Origin: Macrothele yani
Lineage: Eukaryota > Arthropoda > Arachnida > Araneae > Macrothelidae
Length of the DNA stretch: 64,000 bases
Direction: 5' to 3'
Assembly: GCA_039090855.1 (NCBI GenBank)
Contig: CM076990.1
Coordinates: 199,149,232-199,213,231 of the forward strand
Under the pieces are notes generated by a model, which saw only the letters and a list, made by a program, of their open reading frames with translations, made no database searches and had not been told where the DNA came from. The position numbers were made by a program, and so were the translations under genes. Numbering within the stretch: the first letter of the stretch is position 1; every line of letters starts with the position of its first letter. Of this stretch, positions 22,001-35,102 are shown in pieces.

Positions 22001-24078
22001 AGTCTTTAGAGTAGAGTAAAATTACCTCAAACCTGGGAAAATAGCAGAGTGCTCTGTGTGTGTGGGGGGGGAGGGGTATTAGGAAACTAATTATTTAAAT
22101 GTGGATTAGGGTGATATTTTGAAATACGCTTTTTCAATTCACAAAACGACACCAAGGTTTGTTACCAAAATCATAATGACGTACTTTACAATCCTCCAGT
22201 CTAGAACAGACAGTGAAAAAAATATGTAATGTATGCAAAAATTATGCAATGTTTGTAAAGGAATAGTTCAGTAAGGCTCGAGGGACAATGACAAGCCTTA
22301 GATGCTAGTGGAAGTCGTTAAATTTCAAAAATATGCATCAAAAAATTGCAATACTACGGATTTCAAAAACCAGATTCTGAAACGTCATTGTAGTTTTAAC
22401 TTTCTCATTCACAAAACGCCTTATTAGCAAGGTTTTTAAAAAGATCTGATTCCTTTTTTTTTTCATTTTCTTCCAAGATATTTACTCAGGATTTTTTTTT
22501 GAGGAATTTTATAAATTTCGATTTATTGGTCAATTTCTGCCATATTTTAATTGGAAACATTCTCAGAGGTAAGTCATTGGATAATTTTGTGAAATATTTA
22601 CATCATCCTCAAGAATAGTGTGATGTTATCTGAAATGAATTCTCTACAAAACAGTGTTAAACATTCCTAATGTTTAAGGACACAACAGTTCTGGAAATAA
22701 TGAAATGGCACAGTTTTGACTCTGCTCAAATATACAGTCCATCTATGAAATTTATTTACATTTGTAAAAGGGTTATTTTGTAACACTGATGCGTATTTTT
22801 TATCATTTCATATGTACATACTGTAAAAAACATTTGTGATAGTTTCAAAAGGAAAAAAAGTGTGGCTAAGAAAATAGACTCATAGCTCAAATTATTATTA
22901 TCACTTCTATTCTCATGCAGAAATGTAATCTATTCCTATTTACTGAAGAAAAGTTGCTCAGGTGAAAGAAACAAGTTGATTTCAGTGTGTTACTGATGTG
23001 TTGGTGACATGCACCTTCTCAATTTTCGACGTGTGTTGTTTCTTTTAAAAGTTTTATAACTTGAGTTATTGATTTTTTTGTTGCAAAGTGAATTGTGTAC
23101 AAAGTTCAGGTAATGTCTCTACAGTGCAGTACAAATCATAGTATTGAACATATGCGAAATATGTGTAAATAGATTGCAAAGATTTTTAATGTGTCTTTTT
23201 TTTCAAATGTTTTCTTAAATGCTGGAATAGCAAAAGATGTATGCACGTAAATTAAAGCAACTTTCCTCACTTCGCGCTACTCCGTTTTGATACCATAAAG
23301 AAATTACGTGTTTTTTGGCGTTTTCAGATTCTCAAGAAACAGCGAAAGTAATGTTTGGCGCCATCTATTGCCAGAATATTTAACCATTGCAAAATTCATC
23401 AGTTTATTTCCATATTAATAATAATAATAATAAAAAAAAAAAAATGAACAGTGCCATTGAGAAACAGAGAGAAGGAACGTCGCAGTAGGACCTAATCAAA
23501 GATGCCCTCTGCAAATTTTGGGATTCTAGAAGTCATGAACTGCAAATAGTTCTTATGTTCGGCATTTCGAGTAGTCGACTATGAGGATACTATGAAAAAG
23601 AAGTGTATAAATGGTTTAATAGTAAACTGAAATGCTCCCAATTATATTAACTAGTTTTTATCAGAGTAAAAATCAGAGAAAAATCCGTTGGGCTTACTAA
23701 TGTGTTTTAAACCAGTTTTATGGTTGTTCCTTTATGTTTTTAAAGTACACTTCTCAATCAATGAAAAGCAAATATGCAGTCGAAATATTATGCACTCGTT
23801 TCTCGTTGTACGTGATAAATTTGCTACGAAAAATGAGCACGCAAACAAATTTTACTACAGAGAAAATCAAATTCAATTGTCTTTAAATAAGAAATTTTGA
23901 ATAAGTACACAAAATGTAGAAAATCCTTCAAATGTCATTAATTTTCATGTTAACATGGTAGTTTTTAAGTATCAACTCAGCAATATACTTTCGCACTTAT
24001 TTTACAATAATTACCCTCCCAATAATTTTACTAGAGGGGCAGTGCCCACACAATATTTTTCGTCCTGTTTAATTAAAT
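19066..24078. other. Anonymous AT-rich sequence
   Basis: This 5-kb stretch holds short frames only. A low-complexity block built on 'ata-ctaaaatacct' lies at 21400-21490. A G8 run occurs near 22064 and an (AAT)n run near 23416. It could be intergenic or intronic DNA. Confidence 0.4.
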
Positions 24079-24134
24079 AATCGCTTTGTCCTCATAAAGT
24101 GAACTAAGCTCTACCTTATGAGGCCAAAGCGATT
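24079..24134. repeat. 19-bp inverted repeat hairpin
   Basis: 'aatcgctttgtcctcataa' (24079-24097) pairs with 24116-24134 with one mismatch around a loop of about 18 nt. Its function is unknown. Confidence 0.7.
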
Positions 24135-25763
24135 TACTTCGAAAAAATTAATAGATAACAAAACAAGTAAACTTTTACCATATTAGCATTGCTCATTTGA
24201 TAAGAAACTTGATTGCCAGCTCCGTATTTATTTCGACATATTTTCGTGATGTTTAAAACAATTATCAAAAATAAAATAAATAAAAATGCAGAAACGTATG
24301 ATCTCTAGCGCCTTTATGTAACTGCTCATTTTTTGCGCTTCTCGTTCTTGTTTGAGTAACAGTGCTAATTTCTCATATTTCTTATAAACTTTTGGAAACA
24401 AAATCTCTCGGGATATTTTTATTTTAAAATCGTAGGCTGAATTTCATTTTGGAAAATATTAATATCCAGCAAAAGAATATTTCTATTTCCTTGTTTATTT
24501 GTTGATTAGCAATTACTATTGCATTGTAAAATATACGTCGATTCTCTTTGTCTATCTTTTTGCTCTCCCCCTTTTATTTATTTTTTTATTTCCCTCCTGA
24601 CAACGGAACAGACGTGCTCCTCCCACGTCTAATCTCTTCACGCCTCCCCCCCCTCAAAAAAAAAAAAATTGGTGAAGTCAGCGCCCCTGGTAGAAAGTAA
24701 CTAGTGTGTTGACGTGTTCGCGCGAGTATTTCAGCTCAATTTTCTTGTTTGGTAGTTTTCTTTCCTGTTTTTCTTTTTTTTTTTTTTTTCCCTGCTCTGT
24801 GTTACTAGTCTTGTTTGTTTTTTCTCGGATATGAACACTTTCTAATTACAGTTCTCTGTTCGTCATGCTTTCTGCGCAATTTCTGTGTTATATTGTGAAT
24901 TAAATCGAGTATGAATTAATAGATGGCGCTGCACGTTCAATTGGTATCCATCATTACAGAACAGCTAGCTTTGCGTTTGCCAGTCTACGCTACTCCAATG
25001 TCTTTGACAAATCTCCTTAGTGATATCACTAGCACGTGCAAAATGAAACGCCATTTAGAGATGACATGTGTAGGACAAACCAAAGTGATACGCCAATTTG
25101 ACGTCCGTCTGTTAGTTCTGACCACATGAAATTACTTTCTTACCTTTTAAGTTTCACTAACACTAGAATCGCTAGCACCCCATTTTCGACCCATGATGCG
25201 GATGGTAATACTAGGCAAAAATCACCCTGAAGTTACTAGATGAAAATCCAAACAAAAAGAATGATACGTTCGAGGGAAGGGTCTTTACAAACTTATAGTA
25301 TCAGTAACATTCTTCCCCAGTAATCATCGATTTTTTGTTGTGTTTCGTTATTTTTTAGTTGTTTTTGGATAATGGCGGTTCAACTTTGGTAGATTCCTAC
25401 GTCGTACGAGTGAAAAATTTCGTATAGTGAGAAGAGATGCATAAATAAATTTCTCGAGTAAGTGGTGAACTGTATAACGAGGCACGAGTGTATTTTATTT
25501 TAAATTTGTTAAAAAATGGATTTTTAAAGAAATATAATGTCCTTAGAAGTGGGCAGAGTAAATTTCTCACCTTAAATATCTACAAGGGCTGGGCGAGACT
25601 GCTCCATGACGTCACGACTAGCAGCTAAAATATCTGATATTAGTGGTTGGCTCTGATTTCTCTGTGCATAATGGCAGACTCAACCAATTGTGTTAGAGAT
25701 TTTAGCAGCTCTTCGTGACGAAATGAAACAACCTCCAGATGGCAGTGACTATGGCCATTATCT
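24135..25763. other. Anonymous sequence
   Basis: A-, T- and C-runs occur near 24545-24790. No gene or repeat family is recognised. Confidence 0.4.
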
Positions 25764-25990
25764 GCGAGTGGCCTAGTGGTCAACGTTCTAGCCTGCCACG
25801 GAGAAGACCTCGAGTTCGAGGCAGGTACGAACGCTCGAACCACTAAATAACCGCCGCGCGTCAAGTGGACACGTTAAGCCGTCGGACCCAGGGTGCTGTC
25901 CCCCCGGTAAGAAATAACGGCGTTTTGTCACTTTCCTATCGGGCACTCTAGCCCAAATCTCCTAGCTTCCTATTTCTAAGGGTTGTTTAA
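25764..25990 (+). repeat. tRNA-derived SINE, family 2
   Basis: The head 'gcgagtggcctagtggtcaa' carries an A-box-like block, and the B box is 'gagttcgaggc' (25812-25822). The body 'cacgttaagccgtcggaccc' differs from family 1 but resembles the element at 51597-51800. I see no clear target duplication. Confidence 0.7.
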
Positions 25991-27122
25991 GACCTGCAGG
26001 CTCATACACTCCCGTCCTAAAATCCTCTACATTTGATCTGATCTATGGCTATTATATCATTATCGACTATGGCACGCAGAGTTAGAGTGAGATGAGAAGT
26101 CCCCTGATTTTTTTATGAGCTCATTAGTGCGGACATTATGTTTGCAACCAAAGATAATTTATTTTTAAACTCACCTGTGAAACACACACTTTCATCCCTT
26201 TATTTAAGATGGTCAGAATACATGGTTTCAAGGGTATATTTCGGAAGTAATGTAAGTTGACAGATTTTTTTTCCTGCGTGCCTGTTTTTTAGAAACCAGT
26301 GAAGTTTTTACCAGAATCTGGACTACAGAGGTGAATGAACTGTCAAAAATCGTTTCCCGTTGGTGTTAAAAAGAAAGAAAATTCGCAGAATAACTTTTTT
26401 CAGATTTTTATATTTTTATATCTGTCTTAATGTAGGTGATTACTTAGTGTTCATGCATAAGAGCATCACTTGACAATGAAAGCTTAAGGAGTAGTTTTTC
26501 TTTTTTTTTTTTTTTTTTTTTTTTTCAAATTTTTAAATATTCTTTTTCTTAAAGCGTCATGAGGATAGTTTACAAAAGAGTACAGAACCGGAGATATTTT
26601 GAAATGCTTAAAAACACGTCGCCACCGTCAAGGAAGCGGACTTTTCCGCCGTGTAGAAGGATTGAAAAGTACGTTTAGTAATGAACAATTCTGAAATACG
26701 GTTTTAAATTTGCAGCAACTCATAGGCACAGATTTTTAAAAAGTTGCTACACATAGTAGATTATCGCAAAATCGCGAGTGTGATAATTTTATTATTCATG
26801 ATAGTGATACTGATTTTTTGCGATGCGTTCCGTTCAGAAAGAAACGTGACAACTTACTTGCACAGATTTGGATTAGAGAGTTATGCACTGCTGTTGTACA
26901 AAGCTGTTCTTTCATTCATTCTACCAATTACTACGCAGAATCTGCGTCACATGTGAACGACTCAACCAGACACAGCACAGAAACAGCTTCTGATACTGAG
27001 TTCATTAAAAGTCATGATTCATGCATGATCGCATTTTAGTCATGAGTCGTTAGACTGCGTTTTCTATTAATAGACGTTCTTTTGAATTCTCATGAAGCCA
27101 GCGGTAAATATGTACATTCGAC
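25991..27122. other. Anonymous sequence
   Basis: A T-run of about 27 bp lies at 26499-26525. Nothing else is recognised. Confidence 0.4.
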
Positions 27123-27735
27123 AGAGAACATTTAAGGAGCAGGGGGCCCTGGGGCCTTTACAATATTTTGGGGTTCTAGTATTAGTGGCACATCTAGGAA
27201 TTCACTGTGGTTGGATGAATAAAAATAACCAGTAGAAAATATTTCCAAAATCAGTGGCAGCAGGAAAATGTAAAAATGCATGGTTGAAAAATGGATACCA
27301 GTTCAGTTCTGCTTTAATTCCCCCATAGGGTTCATCCTGTTGAAATATGTCAAAGTAGTGGGCAAAATAATAGGATCCAAATATCATGATTAAAACGAAT
27401 TCTTAATGCATGAAAATTTCCTCCCCAATTACAGATGTGTACAAAAAAAAAAAAAAAAAAAAACTTATCTGTAATGCTTTCGAAAGATTTGAGAATGGTC
27501 TGGGGTCGACTATACTTTTTGAAGACTCCCCCTAAAAAAGTGGAAAGAAATAGAAACATTTTTACCGAGGCAGTTTCTCATAGTTTTTGCTGTGCTATCT
27601 GCAAAACGAAAAAAAAAAAAAAAAAAAAGCAGTAGAACTCTGTCAATTCTTCGAACATCCTGCATAATTCTGGGGCCCCTTGAAAGTGCTGGGCACGGGG
27701 CTGAAGCCCCTCTAGATCCTCTCTTAAATGGGCCC
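27123..27735. mobile_element. Possible DNA-transposon remnant with GGGCCC-rich ends
   Basis: The left end contains 'catttaaggagcaggggg' and 'ccctggggcc'. The right end on the other strand contains 'gggcccatttaagagagg' and 'aaggggccccag'. The ends are inverted but only partly similar. Internal A-runs lie at 27447-27466 and 27610-27628. I could not fix a target duplication. Confidence 0.35.
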
Positions 27736-28430
27736 AGACTTTCGAGGTCTAACTGATTTCTTTAACAAAAAGTGCTGTAATTTTATCATGAGTCATTTAT
27801 TCATCAATATGAATCGTTTCTACTGAGCATAGAAAATTTCACCCGCTTCTTCTACCAAATGGTCAGAAGATTAGTCAGAAGATCAGGTCTCTGGCTAATC
27901 GCTCGAGTTCATATTAGTCATGAGTGCTGCCCAGGGAGGTTAGAATAAAATATCTGGAGAGGCCCTATCTTCAATGGGGCAGTATCACTTTACATAAAGC
28001 CTATCACCACACGTGGCGGACATTAAAGTGTGGGACACCTGGTGGTTTTCAAGGCAATCGCAAAGCTCCTTTTGCTGGCTTGGCATTCTTTCGTCAGAAG
28101 TGTTTCCATTTTTGCATCGTAATTTGCTTCTGATGTGTGAGAAAATGCTGAATTTTTTTTAATAAGATTCTTTATTATTCTGAGGCGCCTTCCCATTTAT
28201 ATTTTAAATTGAAATACGTGAAACGTTAGTGACAGTTCAAAACAAAACGTTAAAATTTGAAATTTCACTCTTCTGTGGAGTGTAACCCTCTCCGGTTTGG
28301 TATTAACACGGTTTCTGCAACAGAAAACCACGCAATTCAAAAATATCGCACAGGTGGAACTTATGAAACTTCGTATGGATCATGTAAACAACATCAAAAT
28401 TCCCACACTTTGTGGCTTTACGGTTAACAG
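27736..28430. other. Anonymous sequence
   Basis: No recognised feature. Confidence 0.4.
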
Positions 28431-28590
28431 ACCCAGGGCATCTCCAGAAGTCTTATACCTACTTGGTGCTGTCCGCGTTAGTTCTATTCCCCTACCTGAA
28501 ACCACTGGCCCCAAATTAGGAACGGCAGATCCATGCAGTCCTAAAAGATACGAGAGAATTTAACCTCCTCCTTCCCAAAGAAAAAATCAA
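28431..28590 (+). repeat. SINE family 1 body fragment, strongly diverged
   Basis: 'acctgaaaccactggcccca' and 'aaattaggaacggcag' align to the SINE body. The head is not recognisable. Confidence 0.55.
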
Positions 28591-28670
28591 AAATTTCAGC
28601 ACATACATCAGGTAGTGATTTTAACCAGAACTATACGATCGTTATGCTCATTCGATTTCCTTTTTGTTAG

Positions 28671-28790
28671 GGAGAGAGTTAGTGCTTTAAGAAAAACACA
28701 CCATCCATGGCTCACGCGGAATTCGAACTCGGATCTGTCTTGGGAGAATGATTAGAAGCCAACTCTTCGCGTCACTCGACACAGAAGTGA
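28671..28790 (-). repeat. SINE family 1 head fragment, diverged
   Basis: The minus-strand order of 'agagagttagtgc', 'caccatccatggctca', the B box complement 'gaattcgaac' and 'gaatgattagaagcca' matches the SINE head half. Confidence 0.7.
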
Positions 28791-29657
28791 ATTTTCTGTT
28801 AGATTTTCATTGCATGTGCAGATAAAAATCGCCCTCATAAAAAGATAAAACGATATTTATTCTGTTTTCATACCAGAAATTCAAGTATTCGATAAAAAGG
28901 AAGTTCGAAAAATCAAAAGAAATTGGTTCTGAAATAGATACTTGTTCTCCTAGTTCAGCACCAAAAACATCTGGTATCGTGACAAAATATCTTTCATCTT
29001 TATTGCTCCTTGATCATCTGTTACTCAGAAATATTTCCGGCGTGTGTCTAAATATGCAGCTGAAAGCAGAAAAATCAAGGAAAAATAGCAATGTGAAAAA
29101 TAAATAAAAGACAAGAACTTGTAGAATTACAAGTATGGATATGACCTTACACGCGACTCGATTTATAGACACCTAACCAATCATGCCGAAGTGTGTTTTC
29201 ACCATAAGCCGTATTCATATACCGTGATTATAAACCATTGATATCTGGAACGGAGATTCAGATCCAAGCAGCTTCCATCCTTGTTGTATCTTTGGTTCAT
29301 TGCTCAGATATGATGTAGAGAGGTGGAAGTGTGTTGACTGCGTTGGTCATAAAACAGCCTCAATACCATCTACACCATTGGCCATGAAGTACACGTATTG
29401 CTATGAAGTCAGGAAAGTCAGGCTGAACCTACAGACACCATGTACTTTTTTATTTGGAGTATTGTGATTAACATTTCAGGATAAAGATTAAAGATGAAAG
29501 CGCGCTACGGCAATCTAAAAATGGCTTCTCTTTATTCTGTATCCACGACAGAACAACAAAGTGTTGTCCGACCCGACACAACGTCATACCATGTGGTGTT
29601 CCGAGACACTGAAAGATAGCCCAGCTGTTCCTTATACTAATAACCATTTCTTTTCTT
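28791..29657. other. Anonymous sequence
   Basis: No recognised feature. Confidence 0.4.
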
Positions 29658-29863
29658 TTCTTTTGATTTTAACGACCACCATGACCAACTCTAAGGGAAG
29701 TCCCGTGTCCCCAATTTTTAGCCATTGGTTCCAGGAAAGGCAGAGAGCCAGAACTGTAGAATGTTCTCCCATTACCTGTGCCTCATTCTGGACTCGAGCC
29801 CGGACCCACTTCGGACGACTAGCCGGAGACCTACGCCTCTGACTACGCACCACACAGGGCAGC
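29658..29863 (-). repeat. tRNA-derived SINE (family 1), old full-length copy
   Basis: The minus-strand tail 'ttttgattttaacgaccacc', 'ccattggttccaggaaagg', 'cggacccacttcggacga' and the head complement near 29845-29863 are all present but diverged. The 116-codon minus-strand frame across it is a by-product. Confidence 0.85.
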
Positions 29864-30237
29864 GTACCTATGACGTAATATAAAATCAAGGGCTGACAAC
29901 CAGTAGTGATTATGTCCAAAATTTCAGTTTTGGAGATAATCCGATCTAGTTGGGAACAGTCATTTGGGTAATGGACATACACATTTTATAATGATCTTAA
30001 ATGGCCCTTTCCAATAAGATGTGGACATAAACACACCGAGCAGATATAGCACAAGGGACAACAAATTGTTTGGCGGACTTAACCCATTTTCGCCAAAAAA
30101 AATCTACATAACAACTTCTGGTTGTCAGCCCTCAAAATGGAAAGACTGTGTGAACAATGACTTGAAGCAGCAAAAATTGAAGAGTATGTTAACGAAATGT
30201 AGATAACAGTCGAGAAAGAGGATCAAATCAGGATGAA
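29864..30237. other. Anonymous sequence
   Basis: No recognised feature. Confidence 0.4.
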
Positions 30238-30249
30238 AAGTTCGTTGTA

Positions 30250-31206
30250 TAATTAGTAGGAACTGTACACCAAATTATACTCAAAATAGTATAACTATAC
30301 TAAAATCCGAAATTTCTTGGCGTAGAATACAAATAAAACTTTCCAAGCTTTCGAACATCAACCAGATGGCTTTCTCTAGGAAGGTAGACAGCTAACTGCA
30401 ACTGGATAATAGAACGTTTTAACACTTTGAACGCGGTGACTTGACTAGACAATAAATGAATAGGAGCAAACGTGATATTTCGAAGAAACGAGGTCACGTT
30501 GGTTGGGCACGTGGTACTATGGTAGAAAACTCAGCATCATTTGAAGAATTGATTCCAAATACGTGGCAACTCCAGAGAGACGCTATCATTGCAAGCCTCG
30601 CAGCTGATCAAGATTTCCAAGGTTTCGCGAATGGCAGTAGATTTGGGTGTGAAGTATGAAGCTAATTTCTTTACATCACTCCATATAGGATCGGCTGACT
30701 TGAACTTGACTTCTCTGATAGGGCAGTGGATATTTTTCTGTCTTTATATCCCTTATAGTATCAGTATTTCATTGTCAAGTTCAAGTCCGCCGATCCTATA
30801 TGGAGTGATGTAAAGAAATTAGCTTCATACTTCACACCCAAATCTACCGCCATTCGCGAAACCTTGGAAATCTTGACAAGCTGCGAGGCTTGCAACGATA
30901 GCGTCTCTCTGGAGTTGCCACGTATTTGGAATCAATTCTTCAAATAATGCTGAGATTTCTACCATAATACCGCGTGCCCAACCAACGTGACATCGTTTCT
31001 TCGAAATATCACGTTTGCTCCTATTAATTTATTGTCTAGTCAAGTCACCGCGTTCAAAGTGTTGAAACGTTCTATTATCCAGTTGCAGTTAGCTGTCTAC
31101 CTTCCTTGAGAAAGCCATCTGGTTGATGTTCGAAAGCTTGGAAACTTTTATTTGTATTCTGCGCCAAGAAATTTCGGATTTTTAGTATAGTTATACTATT
31201 TTGAGT
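30250..31206. mobile_element. 957-bp palindromic element with 12-bp TSD
   Basis: The left arm 30278-30711 and right arm 30773-31206 are near-perfect reverse complements of ~430 bp, with a spacer of about 61-66 bp. The 12-bp direct repeat 'aagttcgttgta' flanks the element at 30238-30249 and 31207-31218, which is a target-site duplication. About 28 bp of unpaired element sequence (30250-30277) precede the left arm. The right arm carries 'ccttgagaaagccatctgg' and then 'gatgttcgaaagc' (31104-31137), a pattern like the hammerhead-bearing region of Penelope-like elements. Small differences between the arms show they have diverged since formation. There is no coding frame of note. Confidence 0.85.
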
Positions 31207-31218
31207 AAGTTCGTTGTA

Positions 31219-34200
31219 CTTTTGGAATGAACACATATATGAGAAACACGTTGTTTAGAGTGTCGCAACAGTAGTGTTAGTGTTCTCAACTTATTGTTGT
31301 TCAAAACAAAAGTAACAAAAAAATTGTTGTCAGAGTTCATCCGTTTTAATTAAAAAATCATTCACCAAATTAGAATTATTTGTATTCTCACCAGCAGTGA
31401 ATCTTCTTGATATAGATGATTTCTAGAATATATTGAAGTATCGGAGTAAGTCCAGCCAGTTCTCGAGGGCGAAAAGATGAAATACGGCTGTAAATCAAAT
31501 CAATTCGTGTTTCATGGACAAGGACATCTGTTTGCAATCGCTGTGTTACATTTAAGCAGTCGGCCAAATAACCTTTTGGAATATTTTTAGAAGATAAGGA
31601 TATTTAAAATGTGAAGTTCCGTTTTCTTGCATTGACTGCTGTCCTTGGATCGTGTAGGCGTATATCAACTCACGACGAATCACATTCGTACAATATGGGA
31701 AAATTAAAAGTTATTTTACACCACCACGTTAAGATCGCACCACCTACGTTTAATCAAGGATGCATCAACAAGAACAGGTGACACTGGGTAGTTCTATAGG
31801 TTCGTTCCTGATTTGTAAGGTCACTTACGGTAGCACAACTTAGATAACTAACTGATACTTGAAAGGTAATTCTGGTATTCGTCAATTACTGCTACGTTAT
31901 TTTCGTTTCATGCAAATGTCCTGTTTCGAGCTGTTTGTATCGTTGATAGTAAAAGCGATTTTTCTTCAAGAAGTATTTCTTTCTGAAAGCGCTAAAAGAC
32001 ATTTTTCCTAAAACAAACTCAGGAACGAGATCAGGTAATTAACTTAGTCACTGTGTTCACAAATGTAATTTTAAAGTGACAGTAGAAGTGCATAAAATAT
32101 GCTCCTATATTTTCATTGAACTTCTGAGATTCATGTACACAAAAATATATATAAATATTATATACCTCTGAATACTCATTTTTGTGAGTAATTTTGCATA
32201 AATAAATGATCTGATTGTGCTATGAAACGTACGTACACAGTTGAAATGAAACTTTGCATAGCACTAGGTGAAAGAAGTAAAAAGAAAAATTGAAAAGCAC
32301 GAAAGGTGTTTCAATTTTTAGCCGATTTATTTCTTATGTGAAACAAGAAGAAATCTTCGTTTCAAAGAAGAAAATTTTATAATGCATATTAGCGCCGAAA
32401 GCGTTTTCTACTGTTTTTAATCTCACTTTTCATTAAAGGGAAATATACATATGAACGCAAATGAAATTTAGAAACAATTTTTTGATAAGTGAATATGAAT
32501 AATTCGTAGCTCTTTTTGACTTGCGTTTTGAAAAAGTTGCATTTAAAGTATGAGGTTTTAAAGTGCTTTCCTTTGATAAAAAGAAAAAAAGTTATGTGTA
32601 CACTTCGTTACTTGGTTTTTGGCTGTACAATGGACAAATGTAACTATGTAGAAAGTGGTTTTAAGTTCACTACATTTCTTATTATATTTTTCATCATCAA
32701 ATTGTAAAGCAAGTAGATGTGAATCTTATACGTGTTTTCTTTATTGTTAAAATTATTCGTCCCATTGTAAAAGTAAACCACTTTTTAATGTTATAAGCAA
32801 AAATGAAAAATATGTTATGACTGTAAACAGACAAACGATTATTGCAAAAAGTTCCCAAAATTACTTAAAAGGCCTTCATGTATATTTATATACAAAAAAA
32901 TTAGAGTATACAAAATGACTTTATGGTAGCAATGAAATACTGATACTTTTAGCAGAATTAACACACACACACACATACACACACACGCACATCCGTGCAC
33001 ACACATTACATGTGAACGGCTCATATCGACTATGAACTGAACAATTAAACGATCCCTTTCAATCATAACCGGTTTAATTCCTTAGAACAGATTGGTATGA
33101 TTCAAAGCTGATTCACAGAACCTTAAACATCTTTTTAAACAGCGTTATAAATTACTAATACTGAAACAAGTGCTTAATCGTTGCTGCAAGATAAATAGCT
33201 ATCACACCTCACATTTTTAAAAAATGATTTTTATAATTACCTTTTTTTTGTTCATTTTGGACACATACTGTGTTTTGCAAAGGCACATTTTGTAATCTTG
33301 GCCTCAAAATGCATAACCGTTTTTCAATGAATTATGAACACTTGTGAAGGAATTCTGACGATTGCAAATTTTATAAAATTGTTCTTTTTCAACAGGAAAC
33401 AACAAGTAAAAAAACGCATGGTTTCGGGGATCACTGCTGCTAAGTTGCGTAAGAAACACTTCGTATATTCTTTGTTTTTATGCCCTACTGGGTAATAATA
33501 TTTCGCAACTTTTATTGTATCCTAGCAGTGTTTCCTACAGCAACTTATACATGCATGCTGCATGCATATATACGTATATATTACACGGCAAAGATTGGAT
33601 ACGAAAGTGAAATTTATCAACGATAATTAGTGTTAAAAAACGCAATATGATATCATCTTTGATAACTGGCACATTTCAAATAATCTACCATGCACATATA
33701 ATTTCAATTTGAATTTCCTTTAAAAGTTAAGAGGTAAAATAGGAACAAGAAAAATAGGACAACAAAATATTACATTACGAAGGCAAAAACAGTATAATGA
33801 TAATAAAAGAAAACAAAGTGTTTGTATACAATGGAAACCGGCTACCTGAAATTTTCGACCTGTTTAAAATATATATATATACTATGGTTTGAAAACGACT
33901 ATTGTACAATATGTTTCTTTTTGTTTTTGTTGTTGTTGTTGTTAGAGTATATAAAACATCTACACTTCTGGTATGTGAATAATTGAAAATATCCTTTCGA
34001 TTCACAGGTACTAATTTCACATTCGATTCTGTGTAATTTAGTTTATTGGCGATAGATTTTTGTCTTTTGCTAAAATTGGTAATGTTTTTTCATCTTTTGT
34101 ATGTCGTACACAAGGAATAAATGAGAAAACTGCAAGTCAGTTCTATGTGGTTGTATCTCATCATTTCACTCATGTCCTTAATTCATGCACACATATTTTT

Positions 34201-34480
34201 CACTTGGCTAGAACCGAAGTATCTCATACGTATTAGGCAGATATTTTCAATAAAAATCGCAATGCTAGTATGATGAACTGCGTATTGAAAACGAAATAAA
34301 TTAAGATAGATTAATTGAAGTAACTTTAAGTGAGATCTTCGGAGTCGCAGATTTTATTTTCTGACTATCGCACTTAAATACTTAACACCCTTACAATTAG
34401 TCGAATAAGCACAGACCTTAAAGCGTAGGATACACAACGGCCGTTCCGTAAAAACTGAGAGTCAAATCACACAAAATGAA
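31219..34480. other. Anonymous AT-rich sequence
   Basis: (CA)n lies at 32961-33005, a short (AT)n at 33869-33880 and (TTG)n at 33918-33941. No gene or TE family is recognised. Confidence 0.4.
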
Positions 34481-34729
34481 AAAATATAGGTACATCAAAA
34501 TGTGTTATTTTTTCTCAAAGTATCTTCCCTCGGATGATATGTAATGGTCCCATCGTTCAGTCCAGCAAGTTGCGAAGGCATTTTGTGGAAGCTGCTTTAG
34601 CGACTCCTGTACAGCTTGAACAACGTCAGCATCTGTGTTGAATATTACGCCACGGAACTTCTCCTTCATTGTTGGAAACAACCAGAAATCGCACGGGGCG
34701 AGGTCAGGACTGTAGGCAGGCTGTGGCAT

Positions 34730-34806
34730 ATTTTCACGCGCTTGAAAAAAATGGAGTCGAAGTCATGTCGTTGACAAGGCGTTGACTCATCACGCCTTGT
34801 CAACGA
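34730..34806. repeat. 77-bp hairpin insertion inside the mariner
   Basis: It is flanked by the near-identical 13-mers 'caggctgtggcat' (34717-34729) and 'caggttgtggcat' (34807-34819). Near its right edge are perfect 15-bp inverted arms, 34767-34781 and 34793-34807. The host transposase frame is interrupted here. Confidence 0.7.
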
Positions 34807-34878
34807 CAGGTTGTGGCATGATTTCAGTACTGCATTTCGTAAGAAACTGTTGAACACAAGCAGCCACATATGGGCGGG

Positions 34879-35102
34879 GCCGCCCCGGTGGCGCAGTGGT
34901 CTAAGCGATGGCCTCGGATCATTCGTCCAAAAGGGGTCCGGGTTCGAATCCCGGTGAGGCATGGATGTTGCGTTTGTCTTACGGCACTGGCTCTCTCCCT
35001 TCCCTGGAACCTGTGACCCTAAATTAGGGACGGGCGACTGCTTATAGCCCATTGAGTTGCTCACGGTGGTCGTTACACCTCCAATAAAAAAAAAAAAAAA
35101 AA
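34879..35102 (+). repeat. tRNA-derived SINE (family 1), young, nested in mariner
   Basis: A full-length copy with an intact head, the B box 'gggttcgaatccc' (34939-34951) and a long A tail. The 13-bp target duplication 'acatatgggcggg' flanks it at 34866-34878 and 35103-35115. It lies within the mariner coding region, so it is younger than the mariner. Confidence 0.97.
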
